Shown here one piece after another: positions 14,199 to 22,865 of a DNA stretch of 49,509 bases (within the stretch, counting starts at the first letter, position 1; each line of letters opens with the position of its first letter). The stretch covers positions 1 to 49,509 of the forward strand of contig JAQULH010000006.1 of assembly GCA_029004215.1 (NCBI GenBank), written 5' to 3'. This DNA comes from Patescibacteria group bacterium (GTDB taxonomy: Bacteria > Patescibacteriota > Patescibacteriia > 2-12-FULL-60-25). The notes beneath the pieces are model-generated. The model was given only the letters and a program-made list of their open reading frames with translations, did no database searches and was not told where the DNA came from. The translations under genes were made by a program, and so were the position numbers.

Positions 14199-14570
14199 AT
14201 GAAAGATCATTTCCCAGGATTTCGAGAAGTCCCCAAAGGTGTAGATTTGAGAGTAGTTCCCCCTCAAGGCGATAAACACCATATGATAGGTTTTGATGCA
14301 AAAACTCCAAAGGAGGCACGGGCCTATAACGAAGCGATAGGACACTATCTTGATTCACTAAAAAGTAACAGCAATATCTTCCATCAAGTAGGAGGAGACG
14401 ATGATGCTCTGGGGTATCATGCCTGGGAGATTTGGGATAGAGATATAGATGAGAGCAAATTGGCGGCACTTCTTCCAAAAATCGAAGCCGATGCACAGAT
14501 ACTAATAACTGAAGATGATCTTGATGTTCTTTGGGAAAAAGTCTATAAACGATGGAAGGAGGAAGAATAA
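14199..14570 (+). CDS. Hypothetical protein (123 aa)
   Basis: No family recognised. Acidic and soluble, with Lys/Asp/Glu-rich helices towards the C-terminus (ITEDDLDVLWEKVYKRWKEEE) and a central His/Asp-rich stretch (FHQVGGDDDALGYHAWEIWD). It starts 5 bp after the deformylase stop and is probably the third gene of the same transcript. Confidence 0.6.
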   Translation: MKDHFPGFREVPKGVDLRVVPPQGDKHHMIGFDAKTPKEARAYNEAIGHYLDSLKSNSNIFHQVGGDDDALGYHAWEIWDRDIDESKLAALLPKIEADAQILITEDDLDVLWEKVYKRWKEEE

Positions 14571-14611
14571 AATCGAATTAATCCATAATATTCAATCCTT
14601 AACCTAATCAT

Positions 14612-15100
14612 ATGACCGACGTAAACCAAGAGTGCTGTCCCGAATTTCACCCGGAAAAATGGGATGGTAAAACTCACAATTGGTATAACAAACCTTTCAT
14701 TAAGGAGACCATACCCACGCTCTTCCATATCCCCTTCCCTCCCATGATTGGGCAAAAGATGACCAAGATGTGGAAGATGGTTGAAGGGGCGCAAAAAGCT
14801 GAGCCAGATAAGACCGACACGCTCTTGCTCTTCAGGGATCCAAGCCCATTTAAGTCCGAGATGTATGTCTCGGTCACCGGACCCGTGCCCGAAGCGGATA
14901 ATGTGACGATCTCAGGCGACTTTGTCAGCAAAGTTTTTGCCGGCGCTTACAATGCAGTCCCGAAATTCATAAAACAAATGGATGAATATTTGGCTAAAGA
15001 CGGAAAAAAGGCCAAAGACTATTACATCCATTATGCTTATTGCCCCAAGTGCGCCAAGAAGTACGGCAACAACTACATGATTCTCTTTGCCCAGGTTTAG
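14612..15100 (+). CDS. Conserved hypothetical protein with CxxC knuckles
   Basis: A 162-residue soluble protein that I recall only as an uncharacterised family with the N-terminal signature CCPEFHPEKWDGKTHNW. The C-terminal YAYCPKCAKKYGNNY holds a second cysteine pair, and together with the N-terminal Cys-Cys it could bind zinc. Middle strands (DTLLLFRDPSPFKSEMYVSV) look globular. No catalytic motif can be named. It lies 41 bp after the previous gene on the same strand. Confidence 0.65.
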   Translation: MTDVNQECCPEFHPEKWDGKTHNWYNKPFIKETIPTLFHIPFPPMIGQKMTKMWKMVEGAQKAEPDKTDTLLLFRDPSPFKSEMYVSVTGPVPEADNVTISGDFVSKVFAGAYNAVPKFIKQMDEYLAKDGKKAKDYYIHYAYCPKCAKKYGNNYMILFAQV

Positions 15101-15147
15101 ACTGATAAGTCTTGACACTCCTACCCGACAAGGCTGTGACGGGCATC

Positions 15148-15159
15148 TAAAATACTGGC
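15148..15159 (+). promoter_or_regulatory. -10 box of a leaderless glycosyltransferase mRNA
   Basis: TAAAAT (15148-15153) is exactly 6 bp before the ATG at 15160, with CCGACA 17 bp upstream. The same 6-bp gap occurs at 43297 and 46839. Confidence 0.5.
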
Positions 15160-16350
15160 ATGCCGACCGATGTCCAGAAGATTAAAGATGAATTGGGCAA
15201 GCTGCGCATCGCCTTGGTGCACGATTATTTGGTGCAAGATGGCGGTGCCGAGCGTGTTTTGGCGGCCTTCCAAAGGATCTTTCCCCAAGCTAAAACCCAT
15301 GTCATAGTCCACAACCCAAAATGCACTCACCCGGATTTTAAGGGTAAACAAATCATCACTTCTTTCTTGAATGACTGGCCTTTGGCCAAAAGCTATTACC
15401 AATGGTATTTGCCGGCCTTGCCCGTGGCCGTTGAACACATCGACTTATCGGGTTATGACTTGATCATCAGCTCTTCGAGCTCTTTTGCCAAAGGCGTGAT
15501 CACGCCGGCCGGGTCAAAACACTTTTGTTACTTGCACACGCCGACCCGTTTTCTTTGGGAACAGCGCATTGGCTATCTGGCAGACCTCCCGCAACCCAGA
15601 ATTATCCGCGCCGCCTTGCCTTGGCTCCTCCACCGCTTGCGGCTCTGGGACAAAATGGCGGCCGATCGGCCTGATTATTTGTTTACCAATTCAGAGACCA
15701 GCCGCCGGCGTATCCAGCGCCATTATCGCCGCGAGGCAGAAGTTATTTTCCCGCCGGTAGATATTGACCGCATCCCAATGTCGCGCCACTTGGGCGATTA
15801 TTGGTTGGCTGGCGGCCGACTCGTCGCTTATAAAAGATTTGATTTGATTGTCAAAGCTTTTGCCAAGCTCAATGTGCCTTTAATTATCTTCGGAGTCGGG
15901 CCTGAACTCAAAAAACTCAAAAAATTAGCCGGCCGCCGGACAAAATTCGTGGGAGCTGTCAGCGACGAAGACAAAGTCAAACTTTATAGGCGCGCCATTG
16001 GTTTTATCCATCCGCAGATTGAGGATTTTGGCATCACGGCCATCGAGGCCATGGCAGCCGGGCGGCCGGTCATTGCGTTTGGGCAAGGCGGCGGGTCCGA
16101 AACAATTATCCCGGGCAAGACCGGCAAGTTTATTGAGTGCCAAGCTTGGGAAGATATTGGCGATGCTGTCATCAGGCACAAAGCAGACGATTATCGCCCG
16201 GAAGATATCAGGCAACATGCTGAAAGTTTTTCATTCGCCGCTTTTGAAGAAAAACTTTTGCATCAGATTGCCAGCCGCTTGAATATCCTACCGACTCAAG
16301 AGACCGAAGAAGCCTTGTTAGGCAATGTTTATGGCACGTATTTTGATTGA
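15160..16350 (+). CDS. Glycosyltransferase family 4 (GT-B fold)
   Basis: A 396-residue enzyme that moves a sugar from a nucleotide sugar to a growing glycan at the cytoplasmic face. The N-terminal domain begins IALVHDYLVQDGGAERVL, typical of GT4. The C-terminal domain has the donor site: HPQIEDFGITAIEAMAAGRPVI (the E-x7-E region) and the preceding FVGAVSDEDKVKLYRRA. No signal peptide; SSSSSFAKG marks the family's central part. It overlaps the next glycosyltransferase gene by about 17 bases, so the two act together, plausibly on a cell-surface polysaccharide. Confidence 0.92.
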   Translation: MPTDVQKIKDELGKLRIALVHDYLVQDGGAERVLAAFQRIFPQAKTHVIVHNPKCTHPDFKGKQIITSFLNDWPLAKSYYQWYLPALPVAVEHIDLSGYDLIISSSSSFAKGVITPAGSKHFCYLHTPTRFLWEQRIGYLADLPQPRIIRAALPWLLHRLRLWDKMAADRPDYLFTNSETSRRRIQRHYRREAEVIFPPVDIDRIPMSRHLGDYWLAGGRLVAYKRFDLIVKAFAKLNVPLIIFGVGPELKKLKKLAGRRTKFVGAVSDEDKVKLYRRAIGFIHPQIEDFGITAIEAMAAGRPVIAFGQGGGSETIIPGKTGKFIECQAWEDIGDAVIRHKADDYRPEDIRQHAESFSFAAFEEKLLHQIASRLNILPTQETEEALLGNVYGTYFD

Positions 16351-17389
16351 TGCGCGGGCCTTGGCCGATGAACGCAGTGGCGGCGTGGGACGAGCAGCCA
16401 GATACTGGATACTACAAGTAACTAGTAACGAGTATCGAGTAACGAGTGATAACTTTTTACTAGTTACTAGTTACTCGTTACCGGAGGTCGTTTGCGTCAC
16501 AACCGGCCTTAAGCCATCGCTAGCTGTCCAAGAGTTTTGCGAAGCCAATCATTTTAAATATCTCCATTTGCGTTTACCCAACAAACTTTGGACAGCGCTC
16601 TCACTTTTGCAACTTATCTCTTTATCGCGAGCTGCTGAAAAACGCGTAGGCAAAATTGATCTGGTCCTACTCCCCAATCTCGGTTTTGTCGGCCCTCTCC
16701 ATCGGCCTTATCATCTTTTAATTCATGATTTGTCTTTTTTAATCGAACCACACTGGTTTAGTTTGAGACGCCGCTGGTGGCACAGGCTTATGCCCATCAA
16801 GAAATTGATCGAGGGCGCGGATAAGCTCGATTGCGTATCAGAACAGACGCGACAAGATGCGCTCAGAATTTTTAAACTGGATGAAAATAAAACCAGCGTC
16901 ATCCCACCCATGGATTTTGGTTTGCCAAACATTGAGGCCGTTCGACCAAGCTGGCTGCCAAACTCAATCCAAAAATTTGTACTGTTCTTGGGCGGAGCTG
17001 ACCCGCGCAAAAACATCCATACTGCTTTGCGCGCCATCGCGCTTTACAATGTCGGACATTCAACGTCGCCTTTAGTGCCTATTGTCTTGGGCGGTCAGGT
17101 CAAGTGCAAACGCAACCAGTGTCCCCTATCCCATGTCAAAGCACCCAATCACGTCAGCGACCCAGAACTAAAATATCTTTACCAAAATGCTGCCACTATC
17201 CTCTATCCATCTTGGTATGAGGGTTTTGGCCTGCCTTTGCACGAGGCCTATCACCTGGGCACGCCTATTATCGCCTCAACTGCCGGCGCTTTACCCGAAA
17301 CAGCCCCTCCCAAAACCTTCTTTTGCCACCCAGCCAAACCTCACGAATGGCTGATGGCTTTAGAGGTAATTTTGGGTAGGTCTGCCTAG
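16334..17389 (+). CDS. Glycosyltransferase family 4 with in-frame repeat insertion
   Basis: A GT4 enzyme of 351 residues. The ATG at 16334 (MARILIDARALADE) is chosen over 16325 because it begins the family's first strand. The N-terminal landmark SGGVGRAARYW is followed directly by about 23 residues (29-51, VTSNEYRVTSD...LLVTSYSLP) encoded by a palindromic ACTAGTTACTCG repeat. The C-terminal donor site is YPSWYEGFGLPLHEAYHLGTPIIAS. The insert sits in the loop after the acceptor-side first helix, so the enzyme may tolerate it. It overlaps the preceding glycosyltransferase. Confidence 0.88.
   Translation, partial: ARILIDARALADERSGGVGRAARYWILQVTSNEYRVTSDNFLLVTSYSLPEVVCVTTGLKPSLAVQEFCEANHFKYLHLRLPNKLWTALSLLQLISLSRAAEKRVGKIDLVLLPNLGFVGPLHRPYHLLIHDLSFLIEPHWFSLRRRWWHRLMPIKKLIEGADKLDCVSEQTRQDALRIFKLDENKTSVIPPMDFGLPNIEAVRPSWLPNSIQKFVLFLGGADPRKNIHTALRAIALYNVGHSTSPLVPIVLGGQVKCKRNQCPLSHVKAPNHVSDPELKYLYQNAATILYPSWYEGFGLPLHEAYHLGTPIIASTAGALPETAPPKTFFCHPAKPHEWLMALEVILGRSA
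16418..16486. repeat. Palindromic GTAACGAGT/ACTCGTTAC repeat inside a glycosyltransferase gene
   Basis: Left arm GTAACTAGTAACGAGT and right arm ACTAGTTACTCGTTAC form an imperfect inverted repeat around TTTTTACT. Length keeps the frame open. A relative lies at 27890-27966 between genes. Confidence 0.7.
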
Positions 17390-17424
17390 ACAGAAAGCTC
17401 AGCCTGTGAGTAACCTATTAACGA

Positions 17425-17453
17425 TTGACAAAATCGTCATTTTTTGCTAAGCT
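17425..17453 (+). promoter_or_regulatory. Promoter of the large secreted protein
   Basis: TTGACA, 17 bp, TAAGCT. GAGGAG at 17473-17478 is too far from the chosen ATG to act as its ribosome site. Confidence 0.5.
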
Positions 17454-17516
17454 AACCTATTCTTTAGCTATAGAGGAGCAAAAGATCTTAATATTGTGCT
17501 TAAATTAGCCATATAT

Positions 17517-20500
17517 ATGAAAAACTTACTTAACCGTGCCTTGGTCGTTGCCTTGGCGATCTTGAGCCTGGCTGCTGCCGTGCCTCAAGCTGCTTCGGCA
17601 GATACCGGCCCTTGGCAGTGGTCCGACATTTCGGACAAGCTTATTGTTACCAGCAACCGCCCGGTTTGGGCTATTGCCCGCGCCGAGCCTTATTGGTACC
17701 TGACTGATGGTCAGGAACTTTGGTCTGGTGGCCATGTTTGGCGCACAGATGGCACCGTCATGTCTGACATCACGCTTGAGGTGCGCAATGCCGGCATTTC
17801 ACGCGTTGACGACATCGTCAGCGATGGACAATCAGTAATTTATTTAAAAAATATCACCAGCGGCACCCGTAATTTCGAGGCCCTGGCCTATCGTAACGGC
17901 TCTTATAGCTCTCCCGTTTCTCTTTGGCAGCAATACATCAACTCGGATGAAGGCCTGTCTTCAATCACCGGCAAAGATGGTAATTGGATGATTGTCACCA
18001 ACCACGGAAAAGTATTGAATTGGAACCAAGTTAATAACCAAATTTCCCAGCTCTCATTGCCAAACAATCCGAGCTATTTAAGTTATTCTCCCCAGATCTA
18101 CTCCACCCGCCACGTTTCGCCGGCTGATGGCAACACAAGCTTTATTGTGACCCAAGCTGTGCCGACATCCAATGGATGGATTATTGCTGTCCCGCAGACC
18201 AGCGGCAATTCTTGGCGTGTCTACCAATACAACAATGGCAGCTATTCTGACCTGACCAGCCAAGTCAGCGGCTTGTATAACATCCAAACCTTGGCCAGCA
18301 ACGGCAACCAGGTCCTATTGGTGGGCGGCGATACTTCATACGCTAGCAACCGCGCCTATTCAATTGAAAACGGTTACGTCAAAACTTTATACAACCTTCC
18401 GAGCATTGCCTGGAACAAATCTATTGTCGGCTATAACGGTAAATCCTGGATGATTATTAGCAACAAGGACTTGGTGCGCTTTGATGGCACCAACTTCCAG
18501 ACTTACGGCCAGACGCGCGATTATTTCGTGCAGACCATCGGCAGCGGAAGCGGTACTTACCTTTTGGGAGGTGCTGTTTCTTCGAATGGCCTGGGCACGC
18601 CGTCATCTCCTTTGACAGCCAAGTTGGTGCGCGTTGACGAAGGGACTAGTTATACCAGCCCGAGCGTACCGATCGTCACGACCAATTATACTTATAGCAA
18701 CGAAAAAGTCGGCACTGTTAATGGCATGAAGAACCGCATCACTTATTGGGCTTGGTTAAACCCGAGCTACAGGTACCAGGCCAGCAATACCAAGCCGACC
18801 TATACTGTTGGCGCCCAATCAAATGACGGTATCAAGCGCATTGAACTCTACATCAATGATGTTTACCAAAAGACTTGCTACCCGGGCAATACGAAAAAGA
18901 ACACGCAATGTTCCATGACGATTGATCCGGCTGCTTGGCCGTTGGTTTCCAACGTCGGGTCTTTTGCCAAAATTACCAGCGGCACGAACCGCGTGGCTTA
19001 TGTGCCTGCCAGCATCATCTCCTTTTACGACAACAGCGTCAGCGCCAATATGACGGTTGATAACAACACGCCGTATTTGGTGCGCGGCTCTTCGACTAAC
19101 GTGACCATCAGCGGCAATGCCGGCAATGGCATCAACCGCATCGAGATCTACGTCAACGGCGCCGTCAAACAAACCTGCAACCTCAACAATGTCACTTACG
19201 GCACCTGCAGCGTTGCCTTGAACGGCAATGATTACACAGTAGGCAGCGGCGTGGCCTTCAACGGCCGCGTGATAGCCAGCAACGGCCAAGAAGCTTGGTC
19301 ATGGTTGGGCAACTACACTGTCACTGATTACAACAGCAACTATAATTACAACCAAAACAATTACACCGGAACCAATGGTAACTTGTCAGCTTGGGCTTGG
19401 ACCAGCCCTACTGGCAATGATTTTTCGACCAGCGACAGCAAGACCATCATGTCCCAGGCTAATGCCGGCGATGGTTTGCAGACAATCGAAATAATCGTTA
19501 AAGGCACCGTCAAACAGACTTGCAGCTTTAGCCGCGCTTATGGCACGCAAGCTTGCCAGGTCTCGATCTACGGCAGCAATTATTCCAACAGCACACAGAT
19601 CCCGGTTTATGTGCGCGCCACTGATTATTATGGCCGCCAGGCTACCAGCCAAACGCTGTACCTGAACACCAACTACAACAGCAACTCGAACTCGCTTTCA
19701 ACCTGGATTGACAGCAGCGGGACTAGCAACTTGGGTTACAATGAAACCCGTTCTGTGTCATTTTCCGGCTCCTCGGGCAATGGCCTGCGCCAGTTGGACT
19801 TGTATGCCAACGACAGCTTGATCGGCACTTGCACTTATTCTGACATTTCCAATTCCACGCAGACTTGCAGCCGTTCGATTTACGGCAGCAATTACTCGCA
19901 AGGTACGTATGTCACGCTTAAGAGCAAGGCTACCGACCGCTATGGCTATACCGTGTGGTCAACCACCAACCCGCAGATCTATATCACGAGCAACGGGTCC
20001 AATAATAACACCAATGGCACAGTGACCCTGTCCACGACCGGTGATCGGACTTCGTATGGACGCAATGAGACATTTAGCTTGAATGCTTATGCCAATGATT
20101 CCGATGGCATCCGTAGGATTGATCTGTATGCCAATAATGTCTTGGTAAATTCCTGCACAATCTCCAACACGACTTATGGCAGCTGTTCAGCCAGCGTCCT
20201 TGGATCAAATTATACCGGCAGCTCAATGTCCTTGCCTTTGCAGGCCAAAGTGACTGATTCGAACTACAACACGATTTGGTCAAACACCAAATACGTGCAG
20301 ATCGACAACTACAATAACAACAACAATTACAACACCACGGTCACGTTCTCATATTCGCCGAACCAGACCTCGTTCCAGCGCAACCAGACATTTACTGTCA
20401 CGGCTAATGCAACCGACGGCAATGGCATCCAAAAGATGGAAATCTATGCCAATAGCTCGCTCGTGCAGACTTGCAACTCAAGTTATGGCACATCGGCCAG

Positions 20501-20936
20501 CTGCAGCGCCAGCATTACTGGATCAAGTTATTCAAACCTCAATTCACTGCCTATCCAGGTCAGGGTGACTGACAATAATAGCCAAGCTACCTGGTCAGAT
20601 ACGCAGTACATCCAGCTGACGGACAGCAATTCCAATACCAACACCAATCCGACCCAAAGCGATGTCAAAGGCACACTGACCATTAGCTCGGACGCTGACA
20701 ATGGCTACACTTCTGGCCAGAACATCACGTTCACTGCCAATGGCACTGATGACAATGGCATCGAGCGGATCGAGGTCTATGTCAATGCCAGCTTGGTCAA
20801 GACATGTTATGGCGCCACCACCTGTTCCTACACCGGCGGCCCATACACCTACAATTCATTGACCTATGCCGCCAAGATGACTGACCTCTTGGGTAACAGC
20901 ATCTGGAACGGCTACAAAACAATCTACAAAAAGTAA
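17517..20936 (+). CDS. Secreted surface protein: propeller-like N-terminus and seven Ig-like repeats
   Basis: A 1139-residue exported protein. The ATG at 17517 gives a textbook signal peptide (KNLLNRA, hydrophobic core LVVALAILSLAAAV, cleavage after AASA). Residues 30-400 contain recurring W/G-rich strand motifs (DGNWMIVTNHGKVLNW, NGWIIAVPQ) suggesting a beta-propeller. From about 430 there are seven repeats of about 85-100 residues, each with the core G-x-G-I-x-R-I-E-I-Y-V-N and two cysteines about 10-15 apart (TC...YGTCS), so each repeat could form a disulfide. Asn/Thr-rich linkers join them. No membrane anchor or sorting motif at the C-terminus. Probable role in adhesion or surface layer. 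Confidence 0.8.
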   Translation: MKNLLNRALVVALAILSLAAAVPQAASADTGPWQWSDISDKLIVTSNRPVWAIARAEPYWYLTDGQELWSGGHVWRTDGTVMSDITLEVRNAGISRVDDIVSDGQSVIYLKNITSGTRNFEALAYRNGSYSSPVSLWQQYINSDEGLSSITGKDGNWMIVTNHGKVLNWNQVNNQISQLSLPNNPSYLSYSPQIYSTRHVSPADGNTSFIVTQAVPTSNGWIIAVPQTSGNSWRVYQYNNGSYSDLTSQVSGLYNIQTLASNGNQVLLVGGDTSYASNRAYSIENGYVKTLYNLPSIAWNKSIVGYNGKSWMIISNKDLVRFDGTNFQTYGQTRDYFVQTIGSGSGTYLLGGAVSSNGLGTPSSPLTAKLVRVDEGTSYTSPSVPIVTTNYTYSNEKVGTVNGMKNRITYWAWLNPSYRYQASNTKPTYTVGAQSNDGIKRIELYINDVYQKTCYPGNTKKNTQCSMTIDPAAWPLVSNVGSFAKITSGTNRVAYVPASIISFYDNSVSANMTVDNNTPYLVRGSSTNVTISGNAGNGINRIEIYVNGAVKQTCNLNNVTYGTCSVALNGNDYTVGSGVAFNGRVIASNGQEAWSWLGNYTVTDYNSNYNYNQNNYTGTNGNLSAWAWTSPTGNDFSTSDSKTIMSQANAGDGLQTIEIIVKGTVKQTCSFSRAYGTQACQVSIYGSNYSNSTQIPVYVRATDYYGRQATSQTLYLNTNYNSNSNSLSTWIDSSGTSNLGYNETRSVSFSGSSGNGLRQLDLYANDSLIGTCTYSDISNSTQTCSRSIYGSNYSQGTYVTLKSKATDRYGYTVWSTTNPQIYITSNGSNNNTNGTVTLSTTGDRTSYGRNETFSLNAYANDSDGIRRIDLYANNVLVNSCTISNTTYGSCSASVLGSNYTGSSMSLPLQAKVTDSNYNTIWSNTKYVQIDNYNNNNNYNTTVTFSYSPNQTSFQRNQTFTVTANATDGNGIQKMEIYANSSLVQTCNSSYGTSASCSASITGSSYSNLNSLPIQVRVTDNNSQATWSDTQYIQLTDSNSNTNTNPTQSDVKGTLTISSDADNGYTSGQNITFTANGTDDNGIERIEVYVNASLVKTCYGATTCSYTGGPYTYNSLTYAAKMTDLLGNSIWNGYKTIYKK

Positions 20937-20958
20937 CGCCCTAAACATTTTGGACAAA

Positions 20959-20991
20959 CAAAACCCCTGCCTTTTGGCGGGGGTTTTGTTT
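20959..20991 (+). terminator. Terminator of the large secreted protein
   Basis: AAACCCCTGCC/GGCGGGGGTTT around a TTTT loop, with a T-rich tail (TTTTGTTTT). Confidence 0.8.
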
Positions 20992-21004
20992 TGATGTAGT
21001 ACCC

Positions 21005-21034
21005 TTGACTTTAGGGCCTTTTTGTGTCTATATT
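21005..21034 (+). promoter_or_regulatory. Promoter of the HAD-like gene
   Basis: TTGACT, 18 bp, TATATT. The mRNA then has a GGAGG site before the ATG. Confidence 0.55.
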
Positions 21035-21070
21035 AACTTACAACCAGATCTACCCCAACGGAGGTGAATC

Positions 21071-21685
21071 ATGATTCGAGCCATCCTGACGGACCTGAGC
21101 CAAGTTGTCTGCCTGTATGACCGTGCACGACAGGTAAGTAACTTCATGCAGTTTTGCCCAAACACGGATCCGTTCGACGTCGACGCTGCCCTGTGCGGCC
21201 ACAAAGGTGAAGAACGCCTCAAGCTTTTCAAGCGGGGCATAAAAACCGCAGCGGAGTTCAAACAAGAAACTGAACTCGCACTCGGGCTGCAACCTCTGAC
21301 AAAGCAAGAGTTCTGGACGGCTTACGTGGGCATGCACAAGCCCAACATGCCGGTCATCGAACTCTTGGCAAAGGCCAAGCAGCGCCACCCTCTCGTACAG
21401 CTCGTGGCCATCACCAACTCGGATTCAATGACACTCAAGCACATGATCGAGTTGAGCACCTTGGAGTTTGACCAGGTAATCCCAAGTTCGGTGGATGTCG
21501 ATAAGTCGCAGCCTCAATTCTTCAGGGAAGCTGCCGAACTGGTCGAGGTGCGAGCCGAGGACTGCCTCTGCATAGACGACCAACAGAGGAACCTGAACGC
21601 AGCCCGCATTTGCGGTATGGCGACGCACCTCTACACCACGCCCGCCCTTCTCAACTCCTGCCTCATAACGTTCGGCCTGCTCTGA
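21071..21685 (+). CDS. HAD-superfamily hydrolase-like protein
   Basis: A 204-residue protein of the haloacid-dehalogenase fold, most like the HAD-IA group (phosphatases, dehalogenases). Motif I is DLSQV at residue 8: the nucleophile Asp is present, but the second position (normally Asp or Gly) is Ser. Motif II is TNS in VAITNSDS, motif III Lys is in VDKSQPQFF, and motif IV is the Asp pair in CLCIDDQQRNLNAA. The altered motif I may reduce phosphatase activity or change the reaction. GGAGG sits 6 bp before the ATG; the gene is GC-rich. Confidence 0.8.
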   Translation: MIRAILTDLSQVVCLYDRARQVSNFMQFCPNTDPFDVDAALCGHKGEERLKLFKRGIKTAAEFKQETELALGLQPLTKQEFWTAYVGMHKPNMPVIELLAKAKQRHPLVQLVAITNSDSMTLKHMIELSTLEFDQVIPSSVDVDKSQPQFFREAAELVEVRAEDCLCIDDQQRNLNAARICGMATHLYTTPALLNSCLITFGLL

Positions 21686-21707
21686 TCTTAGACGGGCTCT
21701 TTTTTTA
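21671..21707 (+). terminator. Weak terminator after the HAD-like gene
   Basis: GCCTG/CGGGC (one G-U pair) followed by TCTTTTTTT on the plus strand. Confidence 0.45.
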
Positions 21708-21746
21708 TTGACAAAAAACACCTATCAGGCAAGGTATGGCCTGATT

Positions 21747-22865
21747 ATGGCACGCCTAAAAGCTTCGTTAATTATCGGCCTGATTTTTGCGGCCTGGATG
21801 GTTTGCGCCCCGCTGGCCCGGGCGGCAGAACCTGCTTTGAGATGGACCAACCTCTCGTCTTCGGTTCCGACAACGACCTTAGACCAAACTGCCAGCTATC
21901 CCTTGCTCTCTTTTGCTTCGAGCCGCGGCACAGAATGGCTGGCCGGCAGTCCCAACCAGCTTTTCCAAGTCACATCCAAAGGAAAAATTTTTGACTTGAC
22001 GCCTGACCTAAAAAAATTCGGCTTCCAAAAAATCCGCCAAGTCGCATCTGACGGCCAAAGCTGGTTAGTCATTGGCGACAGCAGCCCCTGGTTTTCCCAG
22101 CCTGACCTGGCCTTTCGCTATGACGGAATTTATTGGAAAAATGTCAGTCCAGTTATGGCTTCCTTACCTCCCCAAGAGTGGGTCGGCCAGATCGTGGGCA
22201 AGCGCGGCTTCTGGATTATCCCAACCAGCCGGAGTTTAATCGTTTGGCAGAGTTCGCTTAAGACTATCGCCAACATTCCTCTGCCGCCCGAAATCGTCCA
22301 GAACCAATACCAAGAAATGATTTTTTATCCTTTGCGCATTGGTTGGCTGATGGATGTCAAAACATCCGCTGGTAGGTGTTTCTATGTTTTTGATGGGCAA
22401 AACTTCAAAAGGGCTGATCGTTCCTTGGGAGCAATAAATCAAACCACAACGCTCGCTTCGAATGGCGCCGCTATCCTTTCGCTAACCGCTTTATCCCCCA
22501 CCATCTCCCCCTTATCTAAGGGGGAGGGAGGAGGGGGTAAGCCTACCATCGTAGCCACTTACTTTGATGGACAATCTTCAAGGCGTCTGGACCAACACTT
22601 CATCAGCTTTGTAGACAACAAAAGAAAAGAAATCTTGTTTTTCCCCGAAGCCGGCATGGTATGGGACGGTAAAAGTTGGTTACTCAAAGACTATCGTAAA
22701 CATTTGATGCTGTTTAACGGACGGGCTCCGGTCTCCAGGCTGCCTGACACTCGCGACACTTTTATTGACTCTGCTTATGGCGCATCAGGCCTGGCTCTGC
22801 ATGTGGGCTATAACAAAAACAGCCAAGGCGACTTAGTGCCAAGGCTGGTCATGACCCAAGAATAA
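21747..22865 (+). CDS. Secreted propeller-like protein, related to the N-terminus of the seven-repeat protein
   Basis: A 372-residue exported protein. The ATG at 21747 begins a signal peptide (ARLKAS, core LIIGLIFAAWMVCAPLA, cleavage after ARA); the longer TTG-started frame would use a TTGACA-like sequence. W-x-x-L-S near the start and repeated G-x-x-W-x-I/V motifs (GTEWLAGSPNQLF, GQSWLVIGDSSPW, KRGFWIIPTSRSLIVW) mirror the 17517 protein's first 400 residues, so these look like paralogues, this one without Ig-like repeats. A palindromic repeat encodes an extra stretch SPTISPLSKGEGGGG. Its 3' end abuts the next gene, on the other strand. Confidence 0.72.
   Translation: MARLKASLIIGLIFAAWMVCAPLARAAEPALRWTNLSSSVPTTTLDQTASYPLLSFASSRGTEWLAGSPNQLFQVTSKGKIFDLTPDLKKFGFQKIRQVASDGQSWLVIGDSSPWFSQPDLAFRYDGIYWKNVSPVMASLPPQEWVGQIVGKRGFWIIPTSRSLIVWQSSLKTIANIPLPPEIVQNQYQEMIFYPLRIGWLMDVKTSAGRCFYVFDGQNFKRADRSLGAINQTTTLASNGAAILSLTALSPTISPLSKGEGGGGKPTIVATYFDGQSSRRLDQHFISFVDNKRKEILFFPEAGMVWDGKSWLLKDYRKHLMLFNGRAPVSRLPDTRDTFIDSAYGASGLALHVGYNKNSQGDLVPRLVMTQE
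22505..22526. repeat. In-frame palindrome CTCCCCCTTA/TAAGGGGGAG
   Basis: A perfect 10-bp inverted repeat with a 2-base centre inside the coding sequence, flanked by more C-rich and G-rich bases. The encoded S-P-L-S-K-G-E-G-G type peptide is a known product of dispersed palindromes in other bacteria. Confidence 0.65.
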
